A DNA stretch of 64,000 nucleotides from Pararhodobacter sp. (GCA_020832545.1 JAFIEK010000009.1:1-64000); one strand, 5' to 3'; positions 29,187 to 38,547 are shown, counted from the first letter of the stretch. Numbers and translations are program-made. Notes: generated by a model from the sequence alone, not told the origin.

Positions 29187-30491
29187 TCAGTCCGGGAGGG
29201 CACCGGCGTCGCGCAGGGCCTGCGCAAAGGCACGGGTATCCACCGCCAGATGCGCGCTCGACATGTCCAGATGTGGCGGTTGGGCAGCGTAGAACTGGCT
29301 GTCCACCGCCAGAAGCCGCCATTCCCCGTCACGCTGGTGCATGATAGGTGAGCCGCTGTCGCCACGGGTCGTATCGCAGTCATGGATCAGCGAGCCGTCG
29401 CGATACGCTGTCAGAACGCGGCACTCCAGATGCCCCGACAGCCATGCCCCCGTATCCCAGCTATAGCCCGCCTGACTGACCACAAACTGCCCGTCCGTGA
29501 TGGTCTGAAGGTCATCCTTATCCAGCAGCATCGGCCGCACGAAGCCCAGTTCCAGCCCAAGGTCGCGGTCGAGTGTCATGAGCGCCCAATCGTCGCCATT
29601 GCCGCCATGCGGCGGGGCATCCTGCGGCGAATAATCGGGCGCAATCACATAACCACCGATCCCGGCGCGCCCCTGTTCGCTGTCGCCCCATGCCCCGGCG
29701 CGGAACTGCAGCGCCTTGACCGTGGCTCCGCCTGCGCCGATCAGACAATGGGCTGCCGTCGCCACCAGTCGCGGGCCGATCAGCACGCCGGTGCAGCTGC
29801 CATCGGCGGTCTGCACCAGCCCCACTGCGCGCCATGGCATGGCGCTGACATCGACAAGCACCCGCTCATCGCGCCCAAAGAAGTGGTCGCGGGCCTCGGC
29901 CGGGCGCGCGCGGCCCACGCAATCGGCGGTGTCGGTATTTGCGCGGCACAGCCCCGTTCCGGTCTCTGGTTCGTCGCAGACCCCGTTGAAAGCGTGTTCG
30001 CAATCATTCGTACGGTTGCGCAGGAAGGCCATTGCCCGGCAATCATTGGTATCGCTGCCCGAGGCGCAGAGGCCCGTGCCAATCCCCGGCTCATCACATT
30101 CGCCGTCATTGGCCCAGCGACAGGAATTGTCACCGCCGATCGCCATCGCCCGGCAGTCTGAGGCGTCGGTGCCATCCGGGCACGCCCCGGTGCCGCCAAA
30201 GCGGGCATCGTCGCATTCCAGATCATGTGCCCAGCGGCAACTGTCATCGCCTAACCGGGCACGCAGTTGCGCAGGCACGCCGGCCCAGAGGCGCTGATGC
30301 GCCGACGCCTCGGCCCGGCAATCATTGGTATCGGTGCCGGACGGACAGGCCCCGGTGCCACCGAAACGCGCCTCGTCGCACTCACCATCATTGGCCCAGC
30401 GGCAGGAATTGTCCTGCGCCATCGCGGGCATCGGTGCCAGAAGGGCGGCGAGAAGTGCAAACGCCAGAACGAAGATGACAGGCTTCGGCAT
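29187..30491 (-). CDS. Secreted trypsin-like serine protease with four cysteine repeats
   Basis: A 434-aa exported protein. A signal peptide (about residues 1-25, ending PAMAQ) is followed by four repeats of about 28 aa with spacing C-x7-C-x9/10-C-x8-C (for example NSCRWANDGECDEPG and SGSDTNDC). A chymotrypsin-fold domain (about 205-430) follows, with the triad in LVATAAHCLIG, DDWALMTLDRD and TRGDSGSPI. The repeats look like small disulfide modules, probably for binding or stability outside the cytoplasm. Acidic residues between the cysteines suggest Ca2+ binding (inference). It lies downstream of a second secreted repeat protein on the same strand. Confidence 0.87.
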   Translation of the reverse strand: MPKPVIFVLAFALLAALLAPMPAMAQDNSCRWANDGECDEARFGGTGACPSGTDTNDCRAEASAHQRLWAGVPAQLRARLGDDSCRWAHDLECDDARFGGTGACPDGTDASDCRAMAIGGDNSCRWANDGECDEPGIGTGLCASGSDTNDCRAMAFLRNRTNDCEHAFNGVCDEPETGTGLCRANTDTADCVGRARPAEARDHFFGRDERVLVDVSAMPWRAVGLVQTADGSCTGVLIGPRLVATAAHCLIGAGGATVKALQFRAGAWGDSEQGRAGIGGYVIAPDYSPQDAPPHGGNGDDWALMTLDRDLGLELGFVRPMLLDKDDLQTITDGQFVVSQAGYSWDTGAWLSGHLECRVLTAYRDGSLIHDCDTTRGDSGSPIMHQRDGEWRLLAVDSQFYAAQPPHLDMSSAHLAVDTRAFAQALRDAGALPD

Positions 30492-30513
30492 CCCTGCCTC
30501 CTGTTGCCGCCGG

Positions 30514-30544
30514 ACCGGCCCCCGGCGTTGCGCCGGGGGCCGGT
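30514..30544 (-). terminator. 14-bp GC stem-loop between two secreted-protein genes
   Basis: ACCGGCCCCCGGCG-TTG-CGCCGGGGGCCGGT, a perfect 14-bp stem with a 3-nt loop and no U-tract. It lies 14 bp after the stop of the repeat protein and 23 bp before the protease ATG, so it may attenuate or process the shared transcript. Confidence 0.6.
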
Positions 30545-30557
30545 GGGTATCAGCGTC

Positions 30558-32348
30558 TCAATGCTCGCGGTCCATAACCCAAAGCGGATTGGCGATGGTG
30601 GCGCCCAGTGTCGCCACGCCGCCATTGCCGCCATATGTGCCGGCAAAGACCGCGTAATCGCCGGGCTGCGGATTGGGGATCATCACGCCGGGGTGCAGCC
30701 CTTCAAAATCGTCGTTGCAATGGATCTGCCCGTCAGGATCGACGACCAGCAGCGTGCCATCGGCCTCGGACACCATATAGACCATCAGTTGCGGCAAGCC
30801 CGCCTCGGCATCGATCACCAAATCCGGGCGTTCGGGCACGATGAAGCCTGCGCATTCGGACCCCAGGCCAAAGGCCTCGAACGAGCTGGGCAGGACATCA
30901 AAGATCACCCGCGGGTCCACCCGTGTCTGCGGTCCAAAGCTGACCCGCCCGACCGCCGGTTCCGCCGCGGGATCAAGCTGGCTGGACCCTGCACTTGCCT
31001 GCGCGCCATCCCAGTTGGGCTGACCGAGTGCGGTATAGAGGTTGAACTCCCCGCTTGCGCCGCGTGAATAGGCGCCGACAAAGACATGGTAATCGCCCGC
31101 AGCTGCGTTGTGAAACTCCACCGCCGGGTTCAGGCCAAAGGTGTCATCATTGCACAACCACTGGCCATCAGGCCCGCGCACCGCCATGACCAGATCGGTC
31201 TGCGACATGGCATAGAAACTCAGCATCGGCTGCGCCTCGTCCACAGACAACACCAGATCGGCGGCATCGATGCCGGTGTAGCCCGGGCAGTAATTGCCGA
31301 TCGGCAGCATTTCGAACGGATCGTTTGCCACGATCGGCCCCGAGGTCAGAAGCATCCCGCCCTCTGCGCCACTCACATCCAGCGTCGAATAGCCCCCGCG
31401 CGGTTCGGCGGACAGATCAAGCGTGGCATCGGTGAAGGCCGGTGCACCCTGCGAGGCGAAAAGGTCATAGCTGGCCCGACCGCCCTGCGAGAAGCCGCCC
31501 ACGAATATCTGGTAATCCCCGGCCTGGGCGTTATTGAAGCTGACCGCCGGATTGAGGCCAAAGCTGTCATCATTGCACAACACGGTGCCATCGGGGCCGC
31601 GCACTGCAATTGTCAGATCACGCTCGGACATGGCAAAGATGCTGAGCATACGCTCGGACGAATCCAGCGTCAGCACCGCGTCGGCGGCATCAAACCGGCC
31701 ATAACCCGGGCAATACTCGGTGTTGAGCGCATTCATCGATACGTCTGCGTGCAGCTGGCCGCCCATCACCAGGTCCTGGCGCCCGGTCTCGGCGGTGGCG
31801 GTGAAGACATGGGTGCCTTCGCGCGGCGCCCCCAGGGCATCGACATCAAGGCCAAACAGCTCCAGCGCCGAGATGGGCCGGTCGCTGGCGAACAGCCGCG
31901 CGTCGATCCGGCTACCCTCTTCGCCGCCCAGCCAGACCAGATACCGGCCCGTCTGAACCCCGGCAAGCTGGGTCGCGGCCAGCCCATCATCGCCAACCAA
32001 TGCGCAGCGATACAGCCCGTCCGGCGTGCCCAAAACCATGCTGACCAACCCGTCCCCCGCAGCGGTGAACGACAGGGTTTCAAGCTGTTCAATCACCTCA
32101 AACGCCACCCCTGCCCCTTCGGCCACGACATGGCCCTGACAGCCGCGCACATAGGACGCTGCGGGCTCGACCGCCGGGCCAAAGGCCTGCACGCCCACGC
32201 GCATCGGAACATAGTAATCGCTGGAAGGCGCCAGCTCGATGGCGAATCCCGCAGCGTCATCTGCAAGCGCAGCCGTGGTGCCCAGTGAAAGGCCCATCGC
32301 AGCCAGGGCGGTGGAAAGCAACAGCGTTGAACGGGAAGCACGCGGCAT
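30558..32348 (-). CDS. Secreted protein with four PPC-like repeats
   Basis: From ATG 32348 (AAGGA upstream; the track start at 32600 is too early) this is a 596-aa protein with a signal peptide ending TTAALADD. It holds four related units of about 130-150 aa. The last three are clear: each has a cysteine near the start (YCPGYxxxDAADxVLxxD or ECAGF), VRGPDGxxLCNDDxFGLNPAV, then AGDYxxFVGxxSxG. The first unit is divergent (VRGCQGH...GLYRCALVGDDG). This resembles beta-sandwich PPC-type modules with a C...C disulfide, seen in Rhodobacterales proteins sometimes labelled peptidase S1, but no catalytic triad is visible here. The function is unknown. Confidence 0.75.
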   Translation of the reverse strand: MPRASRSTLLLSTALAAMGLSLGTTAALADDAAGFAIELAPSSDYYVPMRVGVQAFGPAVEPAASYVRGCQGHVVAEGAGVAFEVIEQLETLSFTAAGDGLVSMVLGTPDGLYRCALVGDDGLAATQLAGVQTGRYLVWLGGEEGSRIDARLFASDRPISALELFGLDVDALGAPREGTHVFTATAETGRQDLVMGGQLHADVSMNALNTEYCPGYGRFDAADAVLTLDSSERMLSIFAMSERDLTIAVRGPDGTVLCNDDSFGLNPAVSFNNAQAGDYQIFVGGFSQGGRASYDLFASQGAPAFTDATLDLSAEPRGGYSTLDVSGAEGGMLLTSGPIVANDPFEMLPIGNYCPGYTGIDAADLVLSVDEAQPMLSFYAMSQTDLVMAVRGPDGQWLCNDDTFGLNPAVEFHNAAAGDYHVFVGAYSRGASGEFNLYTALGQPNWDGAQASAGSSQLDPAAEPAVGRVSFGPQTRVDPRVIFDVLPSSFEAFGLGSECAGFIVPERPDLVIDAEAGLPQLMVYMVSEADGTLLVVDPDGQIHCNDDFEGLHPGVMIPNPQPGDYAVFAGTYGGNGGVATLGATIANPLWVMDREH

Positions 32349-32628
32349 CGGCTGATCCTTCAAAAAACGAATGAAAAGCGCCGCACCCGGGGGTCGACGC
32401 CCCAAAAGACTGCCCGTTTGCCTCGCTTGCGTCAACCGCCCGTTTGCCACACTTGCGCAATGGGTCTGGCAGGTGCGGGCGTTCATGCGAAGTCCCCGCG
32501 CTGGCACCGTGATGGCACCGGGCAGGCCTCTGGCCCCGCAATCGGGCAAATCCGGCGCTGGCGGGCGGTTGGCGCTTGATGTAGAGACGTGACCGAACAC
32601 TCACCTGCAGAACGAAGATGGACCCGAC

Positions 32629-34347
32629 ATGGCGCGCATCCTGATCACCTCGGCCCTGCCCTATATCAACGGCATCAAGCATCTGGGAAATCTGGTGGGC
32701 TCGCAGCTTCCCGCCGACCTTTACGCCCGGTACATGCGCGCACGCGGCCACGAGGTGATGTTCATCTGCGCCACTGATGAGCACGGCACGCCCGCCGAAA
32801 TCGCCGCCGCCAAGGCGGGCAAGCCGGTGGACGAATATTGCGCCGAGATGCACGCGGTGCAGACGGAACTGGCGCGCGGTTTCGCGCTGTCGTTCGACCA
32901 TTACGGCCGCTCGTCCAGCCAGCGCAACCATGTGCTGACGCAGCATATGGCGCGCAAACTGGGCGAGGCCGGGCTGATTTCTGAGATCACCGAGGAGCAG
33001 GTCTATTCGGTGGCTGACGGCCGCTTTCTGCCGGACCGATATATCGAGGGCACCTGCCCGAACTGCGGCTATGAGCGCGCGCGCGGTGATCAGTGCGAGA
33101 ACTGCACCAAGCAGCTTGAACCTACCGACCTGATCAACCCGCGCTCGGCCATCTCTGGCTCGACCGATCTGGAAGTGCGCGAGACGCGGCATCTGTTCCT
33201 GCGCCAGTCCACCCTGCGCGAGACGCTGGACAAATGGATCGACAGCCAGAAGGGTTGGCCGGTACTGACGACATCCATCGCAAAGAAATGGCTGCATGAT
33301 GGCGACGGCTTGCAGGACCGGGGCATCACCCGTGATCTGGACTGGGGTGTGCCCGCGCAGTTTGACGGCGCACCCTGGAGCGGGATGGACGGCAAGGTGT
33401 TCTACGTCTGGTTCGATGCCCCCATCGAATATATAGCCGCCACCGCCGAATGGGCCGATGCGCAGGGCCTCGATGACAGTGCATGGGAGCGCTGGTGGCG
33501 CACTGACAAAGGCGCCGATGACGTGCGCTATGTCGAATTCATGGGCAAGGACAATGTGCCCTTCCACACCCTCAGCTTCCCGGCCACGCTGATCGGATCT
33601 GGCGAGCCGTGGAAGTTGGTGGATTACATCAAATCGTTCAACTACCTGAATTATGACGGCGGCCAGTTTTCAACCTCGCAAGGCCGGGGCGTGTTCATGG
33701 ATCAGGCGCTTGACCTCTTGCCCGCCGACTACTGGCGCTGGTGGCTGCTCAGCCATGCGCCGGAAAGCAGCGACAGTGAATTCACATGGGAGAATTTTCA
33801 GGCCGGTGTGAACAAGGATCTGGCTGATGTGCTGGGTAATCTGGTCAGCCGGGTGACCAAGTTCTGCCGCTCGAAATTCGGCGAGGTTGTGCCTGAGGGC
33901 GGGGAGTTCGGGCCGCAGGAGGCCGCGCTGATCGCGGCACTGACCACCCGTATCCGCGCCTATGAAGGCCATATGCAGGCGATGGAGGTGCGCAAATCGG
34001 CCACCGAGCTGCGCGCGATCTGGGTGTTGGGAAATGAGTACCTGCAAGAGGCCGCACCCTGGTCGGTTTTCAAGACCGACTCCGCGCAGGCCGCAGCCCA
34101 GATCCGGCTGGCGCTGAACCTGATCCGGCTTTACGCCGTTCTGTCGCAGCCCTTCATCCCTGACGCGAGCGCCCGGATGATGGCGGCGCTGAACTGCGAT
34201 GACTGGTCCTGGCCCTCGGATGTCGCTGCGGCGCTGGCGCACATGCCCACGGGCCATGCCTTCAGTGTGCCCGAAGTGTTGTTCGCCAAGATCACCGACG
34301 AACAGCGCGAAGACTGGGCCTCGCGGTTTGCAGGGGCGCGCGACTGA
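32629..34347 (+). CDS. metG: Methionyl-tRNA synthetase
   Basis: Class I synthetase charging tRNA-Met. The 572 aa begin [20 protein letters not shown], where the usual HIGH-type motif reads HLGN. The zinc-binding insertion has [17 protein letters not shown]. The KMSKS-equivalent loop is [12 protein letters not shown] rather than KMSKS, a variant I recall from other alphaproteobacterial MetG. An anticodon-binding helical domain follows ([18 protein letters not shown] onward). There is no C-terminal dimerisation (OB-fold) extension. GAAGATGG precedes the ATG. Confidence 0.96.
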   Translation: MARILITSALPYINGIKHLGNLVGSQLPADLYARYMRARGHEVMFICATDEHGTPAEIAAAKAGKPVDEYCAEMHAVQTELARGFALSFDHYGRSSSQRNHVLTQHMARKLGEAGLISEITEEQVYSVADGRFLPDRYIEGTCPNCGYERARGDQCENCTKQLEPTDLINPRSAISGSTDLEVRETRHLFLRQSTLRETLDKWIDSQKGWPVLTTSIAKKWLHDGDGLQDRGITRDLDWGVPAQFDGAPWSGMDGKVFYVWFDAPIEYIAATAEWADAQGLDDSAWERWWRTDKGADDVRYVEFMGKDNVPFHTLSFPATLIGSGEPWKLVDYIKSFNYLNYDGGQFSTSQGRGVFMDQALDLLPADYWRWWLLSHAPESSDSEFTWENFQAGVNKDLADVLGNLVSRVTKFCRSKFGEVVPEGGEFGPQEAALIAALTTRIRAYEGHMQAMEVRKSATELRAIWVLGNEYLQEAAPWSVFKTDSAQAAAQIRLALNLIRLYAVLSQPFIPDASARMMAALNCDDWSWPSDVAAALAHMPTGHAFSVPEVLFAKITDEQREDWASRFAGARD

Positions 34348-34348
34348 A

Positions 34349-34389
34349 CCCGGCGCGGGGCGGGACAACCGGCGCAGCCCCGCGCCGGG
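34349..34389 (+). terminator. Stem-loop after metG
   Basis: CCCGGCGCGGGGC and GCCCCGCGCCGGG form a perfect 13-bp stem with a 15-nt loop, starting 1 bp after the metG stop. There is no U-tract. Confidence 0.6.
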
Positions 34390-34424
34390 ATTGAACTTGC
34401 GCGCACATATGTTTCAATGCGCTC

Positions 34425-36077
34425 ATGCAGCTTTCGTTCGAACACCGCTCTCTGCTTGCCCCGCTGGCACCCTTCGCGCTGATTGTCGCGGCACTGGGCT
34501 TTACCATTGCGCTGACCCCGTCGCTGATCCCGCGCACCGGCGGGTTGCAAGGCGTGCTGGCCGGGGCCGCCTTTGTCACGCTCTATGCGCTGGCGGCGGG
34601 GGTTACAGGCATATGGCGCTGGCTGGGATTGCCTGTCTGGAACCCGCGATGGCTGATCTGGGCAACCAAGGCCGTGGCGCTGGCAATCATGGCTTATGGT
34701 CTGGCGCAGGTCACCGAATGGCAGAACGCGGTGAATGCCGTGGCTGGCATGGCCCCGGTGGAAACCGCGCGCCCGTTCATCATCGCTGGCTTCGCGCTGG
34801 CCGTCATTTTGCCCGCGCTGGCGCTGGGGCGTCTTGTACGGCTTCTGGTGGTGAGTGCGGCGAACCGTCTGGCGCGTTTTCTGCCGGTGCGGCTGGCACT
34901 GGGGGGCGCACTGGTCCTGACGGCGGTGCTGTTCTGGACGGTGGGCAACGGGGTGCTGGGTTCGGCCATTCTGCGCGCCCTTGATTCGGCCGCGCAACAG
35001 GTTGATGCACTGATCCTCGATGAACAGCCGCGACCCGTCGCCGATGTCCACTCAGGCAGCGCCGGATCGCTGCTGGACTGGACCAATCTGGGGGCCGCTG
35101 GGCGCGCGCGCGTATCGTCCTATCCCACGACAGCCGAGATTGCCGAACTGGCCGGGCCGGATGGCCCGCCGGTGCAGACACCAGTGCGGGTCTATGTGGG
35201 GCTGAACTCGGCCGAGACGCCGGAGGAACGCGCCGAGCTGGCGCTGGCTGAACTGATCCGGACCGATGCCTTCTCGCGCAAGATCCTCATCATCGGCACA
35301 CCGACCGGCACCGGCTGGATTCATCCGGCGAGCCTGTCGGTGATGGAGTTTTTCTGGCGCGGTGATGTTGCCTCGGTGGCGGTGCAGTATTCTTACCTGC
35401 CAAGCTGGCTGACCCTGCTGATCGAGCCCGAATATGGCGCGGAATCGGCGCGCGCGCTGTTTCGCGTGATCCATGACCACTGGCGCAGCCTGCCTGAAGA
35501 CACGCGCCCGAGGCTTTACCTTTACGGCCTGAGCCTGGGCGCGCGCAATTCCGAATTGTCGGCCGATGTCTGGGATATCCTGTCGGCCCCCTATGACGGC
35601 GCCTTTTGGGTGGGTCCGACCTTCACCAATCCGTTGTGGCAGGAATTCACCGCCCGCCGCAACCCTGACAGCCCCGCATGGCGCCCCGTAGTGGGCAGCG
35701 GCAGTCTGGTGCGTTTTGCCTCGCAACAGGGTATCCCCGATCATGGCAATGCACCCTGGGGGCCGGTGCGCATTCTGTATCTGCAATACCCCTCGGACGC
35801 GATTACCTTTTTCTATCCCGAAAGCCTGTATCGCCCGCCCGATTGGCTGTCGCCGCGTGCGCCCGATGTCTCGCCAGCTTTCCGCTGGGTGCCGGTGGTC
35901 ACGTTCTTGCAACTGCTGGCCGATCTGGTGGCGGCCTTCGGCACGCCGATCGGGGTGGGCCATGCCTATGCTGCGCGTGATTTCATCAACGGCTGGTATG
36001 CACTCAGCGAACCGCCCGGCTGGGATGCCGACCGGCTGGAGGCCCTGCGCGCCTGGTATGTCGCACGCGGGCGCTAA
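34425..36077 (+). CDS. Membrane alpha/beta-hydrolase family protein (PF10081-like)
   Basis: A 550-aa protein. The N-terminal 180 residues form about five membrane helices (LLAPLAPFALIVAALGFTIAL and others) and resemble the Abhydrolase_9 N-terminal region. The remaining part is a soluble hydrolase-like domain with RVYVGLNSAETPEERA, IGTPTGTGWIHPAS, AVQYSYLPSWLTLL and the nucleophile-elbow-like YLYGLSLGARNSEL (Ser in GLSLG). The C-terminus is VVTFLQLLADLVAAFGTPIGVGHAY. The family is widespread but without a clear substrate. No strong ribosome-binding site is visible. Confidence 0.8.
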   Translation: MQLSFEHRSLLAPLAPFALIVAALGFTIALTPSLIPRTGGLQGVLAGAAFVTLYALAAGVTGIWRWLGLPVWNPRWLIWATKAVALAIMAYGLAQVTEWQNAVNAVAGMAPVETARPFIIAGFALAVILPALALGRLVRLLVVSAANRLARFLPVRLALGGALVLTAVLFWTVGNGVLGSAILRALDSAAQQVDALILDEQPRPVADVHSGSAGSLLDWTNLGAAGRARVSSYPTTAEIAELAGPDGPPVQTPVRVYVGLNSAETPEERAELALAELIRTDAFSRKILIIGTPTGTGWIHPASLSVMEFFWRGDVASVAVQYSYLPSWLTLLIEPEYGAESARALFRVIHDHWRSLPEDTRPRLYLYGLSLGARNSELSADVWDILSAPYDGAFWVGPTFTNPLWQEFTARRNPDSPAWRPVVGSGSLVRFASQQGIPDHGNAPWGPVRILYLQYPSDAITFFYPESLYRPPDWLSPRAPDVSPAFRWVPVVTFLQLLADLVAAFGTPIGVGHAYAARDFINGWYALSEPPGWDADRLEALRAWYVARGR

Positions 36078-36112
36078 GCCGCCACAACGCGAAAAACCGC
36101 CCGCCCCCCGGC

Positions 36113-36140
36113 TTGCAAATGGCAGGAATGACGATAGATT
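36113..36140 (+). promoter_or_regulatory. Promoter candidate for the small ORF at 36147
   Basis: TTGCAA-n16-TAGATT, with the -10 ending 6 bp before the ATG and no Shine-Dalgarno in between. If used, transcription would start almost at the start codon (leaderless mRNA). Confidence 0.4.
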
Positions 36141-36146
36141 TAACAT

Positions 36147-36404
36147 ATGTTTACGATAGAACACGATTTTGACGCCACCGTGATCACCCTTGTCGACGAG
36201 GGGTCGGAGCATCTTCAGGAAGATGTGACGATCAATTCGTTCGAGGATTGCGTGACGGTTGAGCAATTTGACCCCCAGGCGGACAGGGTGATGAAGGTCA
36301 CCTTTTCCATGAACCAGTTGCGCGAATTGCGTGCGGCGCTGAACCTGCCTGAGGGGATTTACCGCCTCAGCGGCGGGCCGTTCCCGGGCAAACCGTCCAG
36401 CTGA
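36147..36404 (+). CDS. Small conserved acidic protein of unknown function
   Basis: An 85-aa soluble, acidic protein beginning MFTIEHDFDATVITLVDEGS, with alternating beta-strand-like segments and a C-terminal MNQLRELRAALNLPEGIYRL. I do not recognise a named domain. The coding pattern is good and the protein is compact. Its last 46 bp overlap, on the opposite strand, the 3' end of the DUF167 gene. The upstream gap is AT-richer and carries a plausible promoter. Confidence 0.65.
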   Translation: MFTIEHDFDATVITLVDEGSEHLQEDVTINSFEDCVTVEQFDPQADRVMKVTFSMNQLRELRAALNLPEGIYRLSGGPFPGKPSS

Positions 36405-36652
36405 AACAGCTTGTCGCGCGCCGCCGCGCCGCGCAACAGGGTCAGGCGCGTGGGGGCAACCCCCAGCGCCCGCGCCAGTATTGCACGCACCGCCGCGTTG
36501 GCGCGCCCGTCCTCGGGCGGATCGGTGACGTGAATGCGGATGGGATTACCCGGCTCAAGCGCATTGCGGCGCGCGCGCGGCGTGGCGCGGACCGCAATGC
36601 GCGCGCCCGGGACGGCGAGCGCTGAAAGGTCCGGCAACCCCTTGCGCGTCAT
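36359..36652 (-). CDS. DUF167 (YggU-type) protein
   Basis: A 97-aa protein of the DUF167 family, marked by ARIAVRATPRARRNALEP, IHVTDPPEDGRANAAV (the characteristic PPxxGxAN) and LTLLRGAAARDKLFQL. The family fold is known but the function is not. It starts 3 bp after the dehydratase stop, so it is co-transcribed with it, and overlaps the convergent small gene at its 3' end. Confidence 0.85.
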   Translation of the reverse strand: MTRKGLPDLSALAVPGARIAVRATPRARRNALEPGNPIRIHVTDPPEDGRANAAVRAILARALGVAPTRLTLLRGAAARDKLFQLDGLPGNGPPLRR

Positions 36653-36655
36653 GGC

Positions 36656-37606
36656 CTACTGGCCGAGCGCGCGGACCATCATCGCACGATCGACATTGCC
36701 GCCGGTCGCCACCGCGATGACCGCATCGCCTGTCTGTGGCAGGAACAACGCCGCCGCCAGCGCCACCGCGCCGCCCGGCTCCAACACCAGTTTCAGCCGG
36801 TCATGGGCCAGTGCCATGGCTTTCAGCGCCTGCTCCTCGCTGACAACCGCACCGGGGCCGCACAGCCGCCGGAGGATCGGCCAGGTCAGGTCACCCGGCT
36901 GCGGGGTGATGATTGCATCGCAGATCGAGCCTGACAGGCTGGCATTGCGCTGCACGGTGCCGCTGGCGAGCGAACGCGCGACATCGTCAAACCCCTCGGG
37001 CTCGGCGGGTCGCACACGCAGGCCCGGCGCGCGGGCCTCCAGCGCCAGCGCGATGCCCGAGGTCAGGCCGCCGCCGCCGCAGCAGACCAGGACATCGGCC
37101 TCGTGCACCCCTTCGTCCGCCGCCTGTTCGGCGATCTCCAGACCGCAGGTGCCCTGCCCGGCGATCACCTCGGGCATGTCAAAAGGCTTGATCAGTGTCA
37201 GACCGCGCTCAGCGGCAAGGCGTGCGCCCAGCGCATCCCGGTCTTCGGTCGCGCGGTCATAGAGCACCACCTCGGCCCCCAGATCACGGGTGTTGGCAAT
37301 CTTGATAGCCGGGGCATCGCTGGGCATGATGATCACCGCACTGATCCCCTTGATCCGCGCTGCAAGCGCCACCCCCTGCGCGTGATTGCCCGATGAGAAC
37401 GCGATCACGCCTGCCGGTTCCAGAGCCGAGACCGCATTCCATGCCCCGCGAAACTTGAACGAGCCGGTATGTTGCAGGCATTCGGCCTTGACCAGCACCC
37501 GCCGCCCGGCGAGATCATCAAGAAACGGCGACGACAGCATCGGCGTGCGCCGCGCATGCCCCTTGAGCCGCGCGGCAGCGGCATCGATCATGGTGATGTC
37601 GGTCAT
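36656..37606 (-). CDS. Threonine/serine dehydratase-like PLP enzyme
   Basis: Fold-type II pyridoxal-phosphate enzyme of 316 aa. The PLP lysine is in QHTGSFKFRGAWNA, the substrate loop is FSSGNHAQGVALAA, and the phosphate-binding loop is VCCGGGGLTSGIALA. The C-terminal serine/threonine position lies in VIAVATGGNVDRA. There is no ACT regulatory domain, so it is the short catabolic type: threonine ammonia-lyase, serine racemase or 3-hydroxyaspartate ammonia-lyase are all possible. Its ATG overlaps the stop of the alpha/beta hydrolase by 4 bp. Confidence 0.87.
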   Translation of the reverse strand: MTDITMIDAAAARLKGHARRTPMLSSPFLDDLAGRRVLVKAECLQHTGSFKFRGAWNAVSALEPAGVIAFSSGNHAQGVALAARIKGISAVIIMPSDAPAIKIANTRDLGAEVVLYDRATEDRDALGARLAAERGLTLIKPFDMPEVIAGQGTCGLEIAEQAADEGVHEADVLVCCGGGGLTSGIALALEARAPGLRVRPAEPEGFDDVARSLASGTVQRNASLSGSICDAIITPQPGDLTWPILRRLCGPGAVVSEEQALKAMALAHDRLKLVLEPGGAVALAAALFLPQTGDAVIAVATGGNVDRAMMVRALGQ

Positions 37607-38424
37607 ATCAGCAGCCCCAGAAAACGGTTGATCGCGCGCAGCGCCTCGGGCTCGTCCAGAAACGGAATATGGCCACGGTCCGGCACCTCTTCGTAGATCA
37701 TGGCCGGGCAGCGGCTGGCCATCTCATCAGCGGTGGTCTGGGTCAGGAGGTCGGAATTGGCCCCCCGGATCAGTGCAAGCGGCCGGGCGCAGGCGGCATC
37801 GAACAAGGGCCACAGATCACCGTTTTGCGCCTTCATGCCGTCCAGAAATGCCGTGCGCAAGGCCGGATCATAGTTGATGTCCAGCCCCTGATCGGTCTCG
37901 ATGAAATGTTTGCGCGCTTCTTCCATCCAGCGGCTGGGGGGGACATCCGCAAAGCCCTCGGCGGTATGTTCCAACGCCACGGCGGCGGCGGCATGGGTGC
38001 GCGCGGCGGGGCGGCGGCCTAAGTAGTCCTGAATGCGCTCCAGCGCCAGTGGCTCCAATACCGGGCCCACATCATTGAGGATCACGCCGCGCAGCCGGTC
38101 CGGCGCGGTGGCCGACAGGAAAAGCGCGATCATCCCGCCGCGTGACGTGCCCAGTATTGCCGCACTTTCAAGGTGCAGATGGTCCAGAAGCGCCAGCGCA
38201 TCGGCGGCTTCCTGCGGCACGGTATAGCTGTCTGCCCCCGTCCAGTCCGAACGCCCGCGCCCGCGATAATCCATTCGAATCAGTCGCAAGGGGGGCAGAT
38301 GCGGGGCGAGATAGTCAAAATCGGTGCTGTTGCGCGTCAGGCCCGCAAGGCACAGAAGCGGGATGCCGTGACCCTCGTCGGTATAGAAAAGCGATGCGCC
38401 GTCAGCGGCGGTGAAATGCGGCAT
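37603..38424 (-). CDS. Alpha/beta hydrolase
   Basis: Soluble alpha/beta-hydrolase-fold enzyme of 273 aa. The oxyanion region is PLLCLAGLTRNSTDF, the nucleophile elbow is ILGTSRGGMIALF (Ser in GTSRGG), and the acid and His lie near IRGANSDLLT and VPDRGHIPFLDEPEAL. The substrate is unknown. AAAGG lies before the ATG. It is the first gene of a three-gene unit with the dehydratase and the DUF167 protein, and divergent from the gnnA-like gene. Confidence 0.87.
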   Translation of the reverse strand: MPHFTAADGASLFYTDEGHGIPLLCLAGLTRNSTDFDYLAPHLPPLRLIRMDYRGRGRSDWTGADSYTVPQEAADALALLDHLHLESAAILGTSRGGMIALFLSATAPDRLRGVILNDVGPVLEPLALERIQDYLGRRPAARTHAAAAVALEHTAEGFADVPPSRWMEEARKHFIETDQGLDINYDPALRTAFLDGMKAQNGDLWPLFDAACARPLALIRGANSDLLTQTTADEMASRCPAMIYEEVPDRGHIPFLDEPEALRAINRFLGLLI

Positions 38425-38547
38425 GGTCGGGCCTTTCTGCAGCGTCGGCGCAATAGATCACGGCTGCCGTGCGCGGGCAATGGGGGCACGAGGCGTGCTG
38501 CGCAAGCGCAGGCGTATTCTCAGACCGCGACAAAAGGGAGGTTTGAA

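Noticed and set aside
31086-32288. 400-aa plus-strand ORF opposite the four-repeat secreted protein
   Set aside because: It shows repeat-derived His/Gln-rich sequence, only a mirror of the coding strand repeats.
32257-33567. 436-aa minus-strand ORF opposite metG
   Set aside because: It is a shadow of metG's codon bias with no motifs.
35052-36266. 404-aa minus-strand ORF opposite the membrane hydrolase
   Set aside because: No signal or motif, and it overlaps the supported gene over its whole length.
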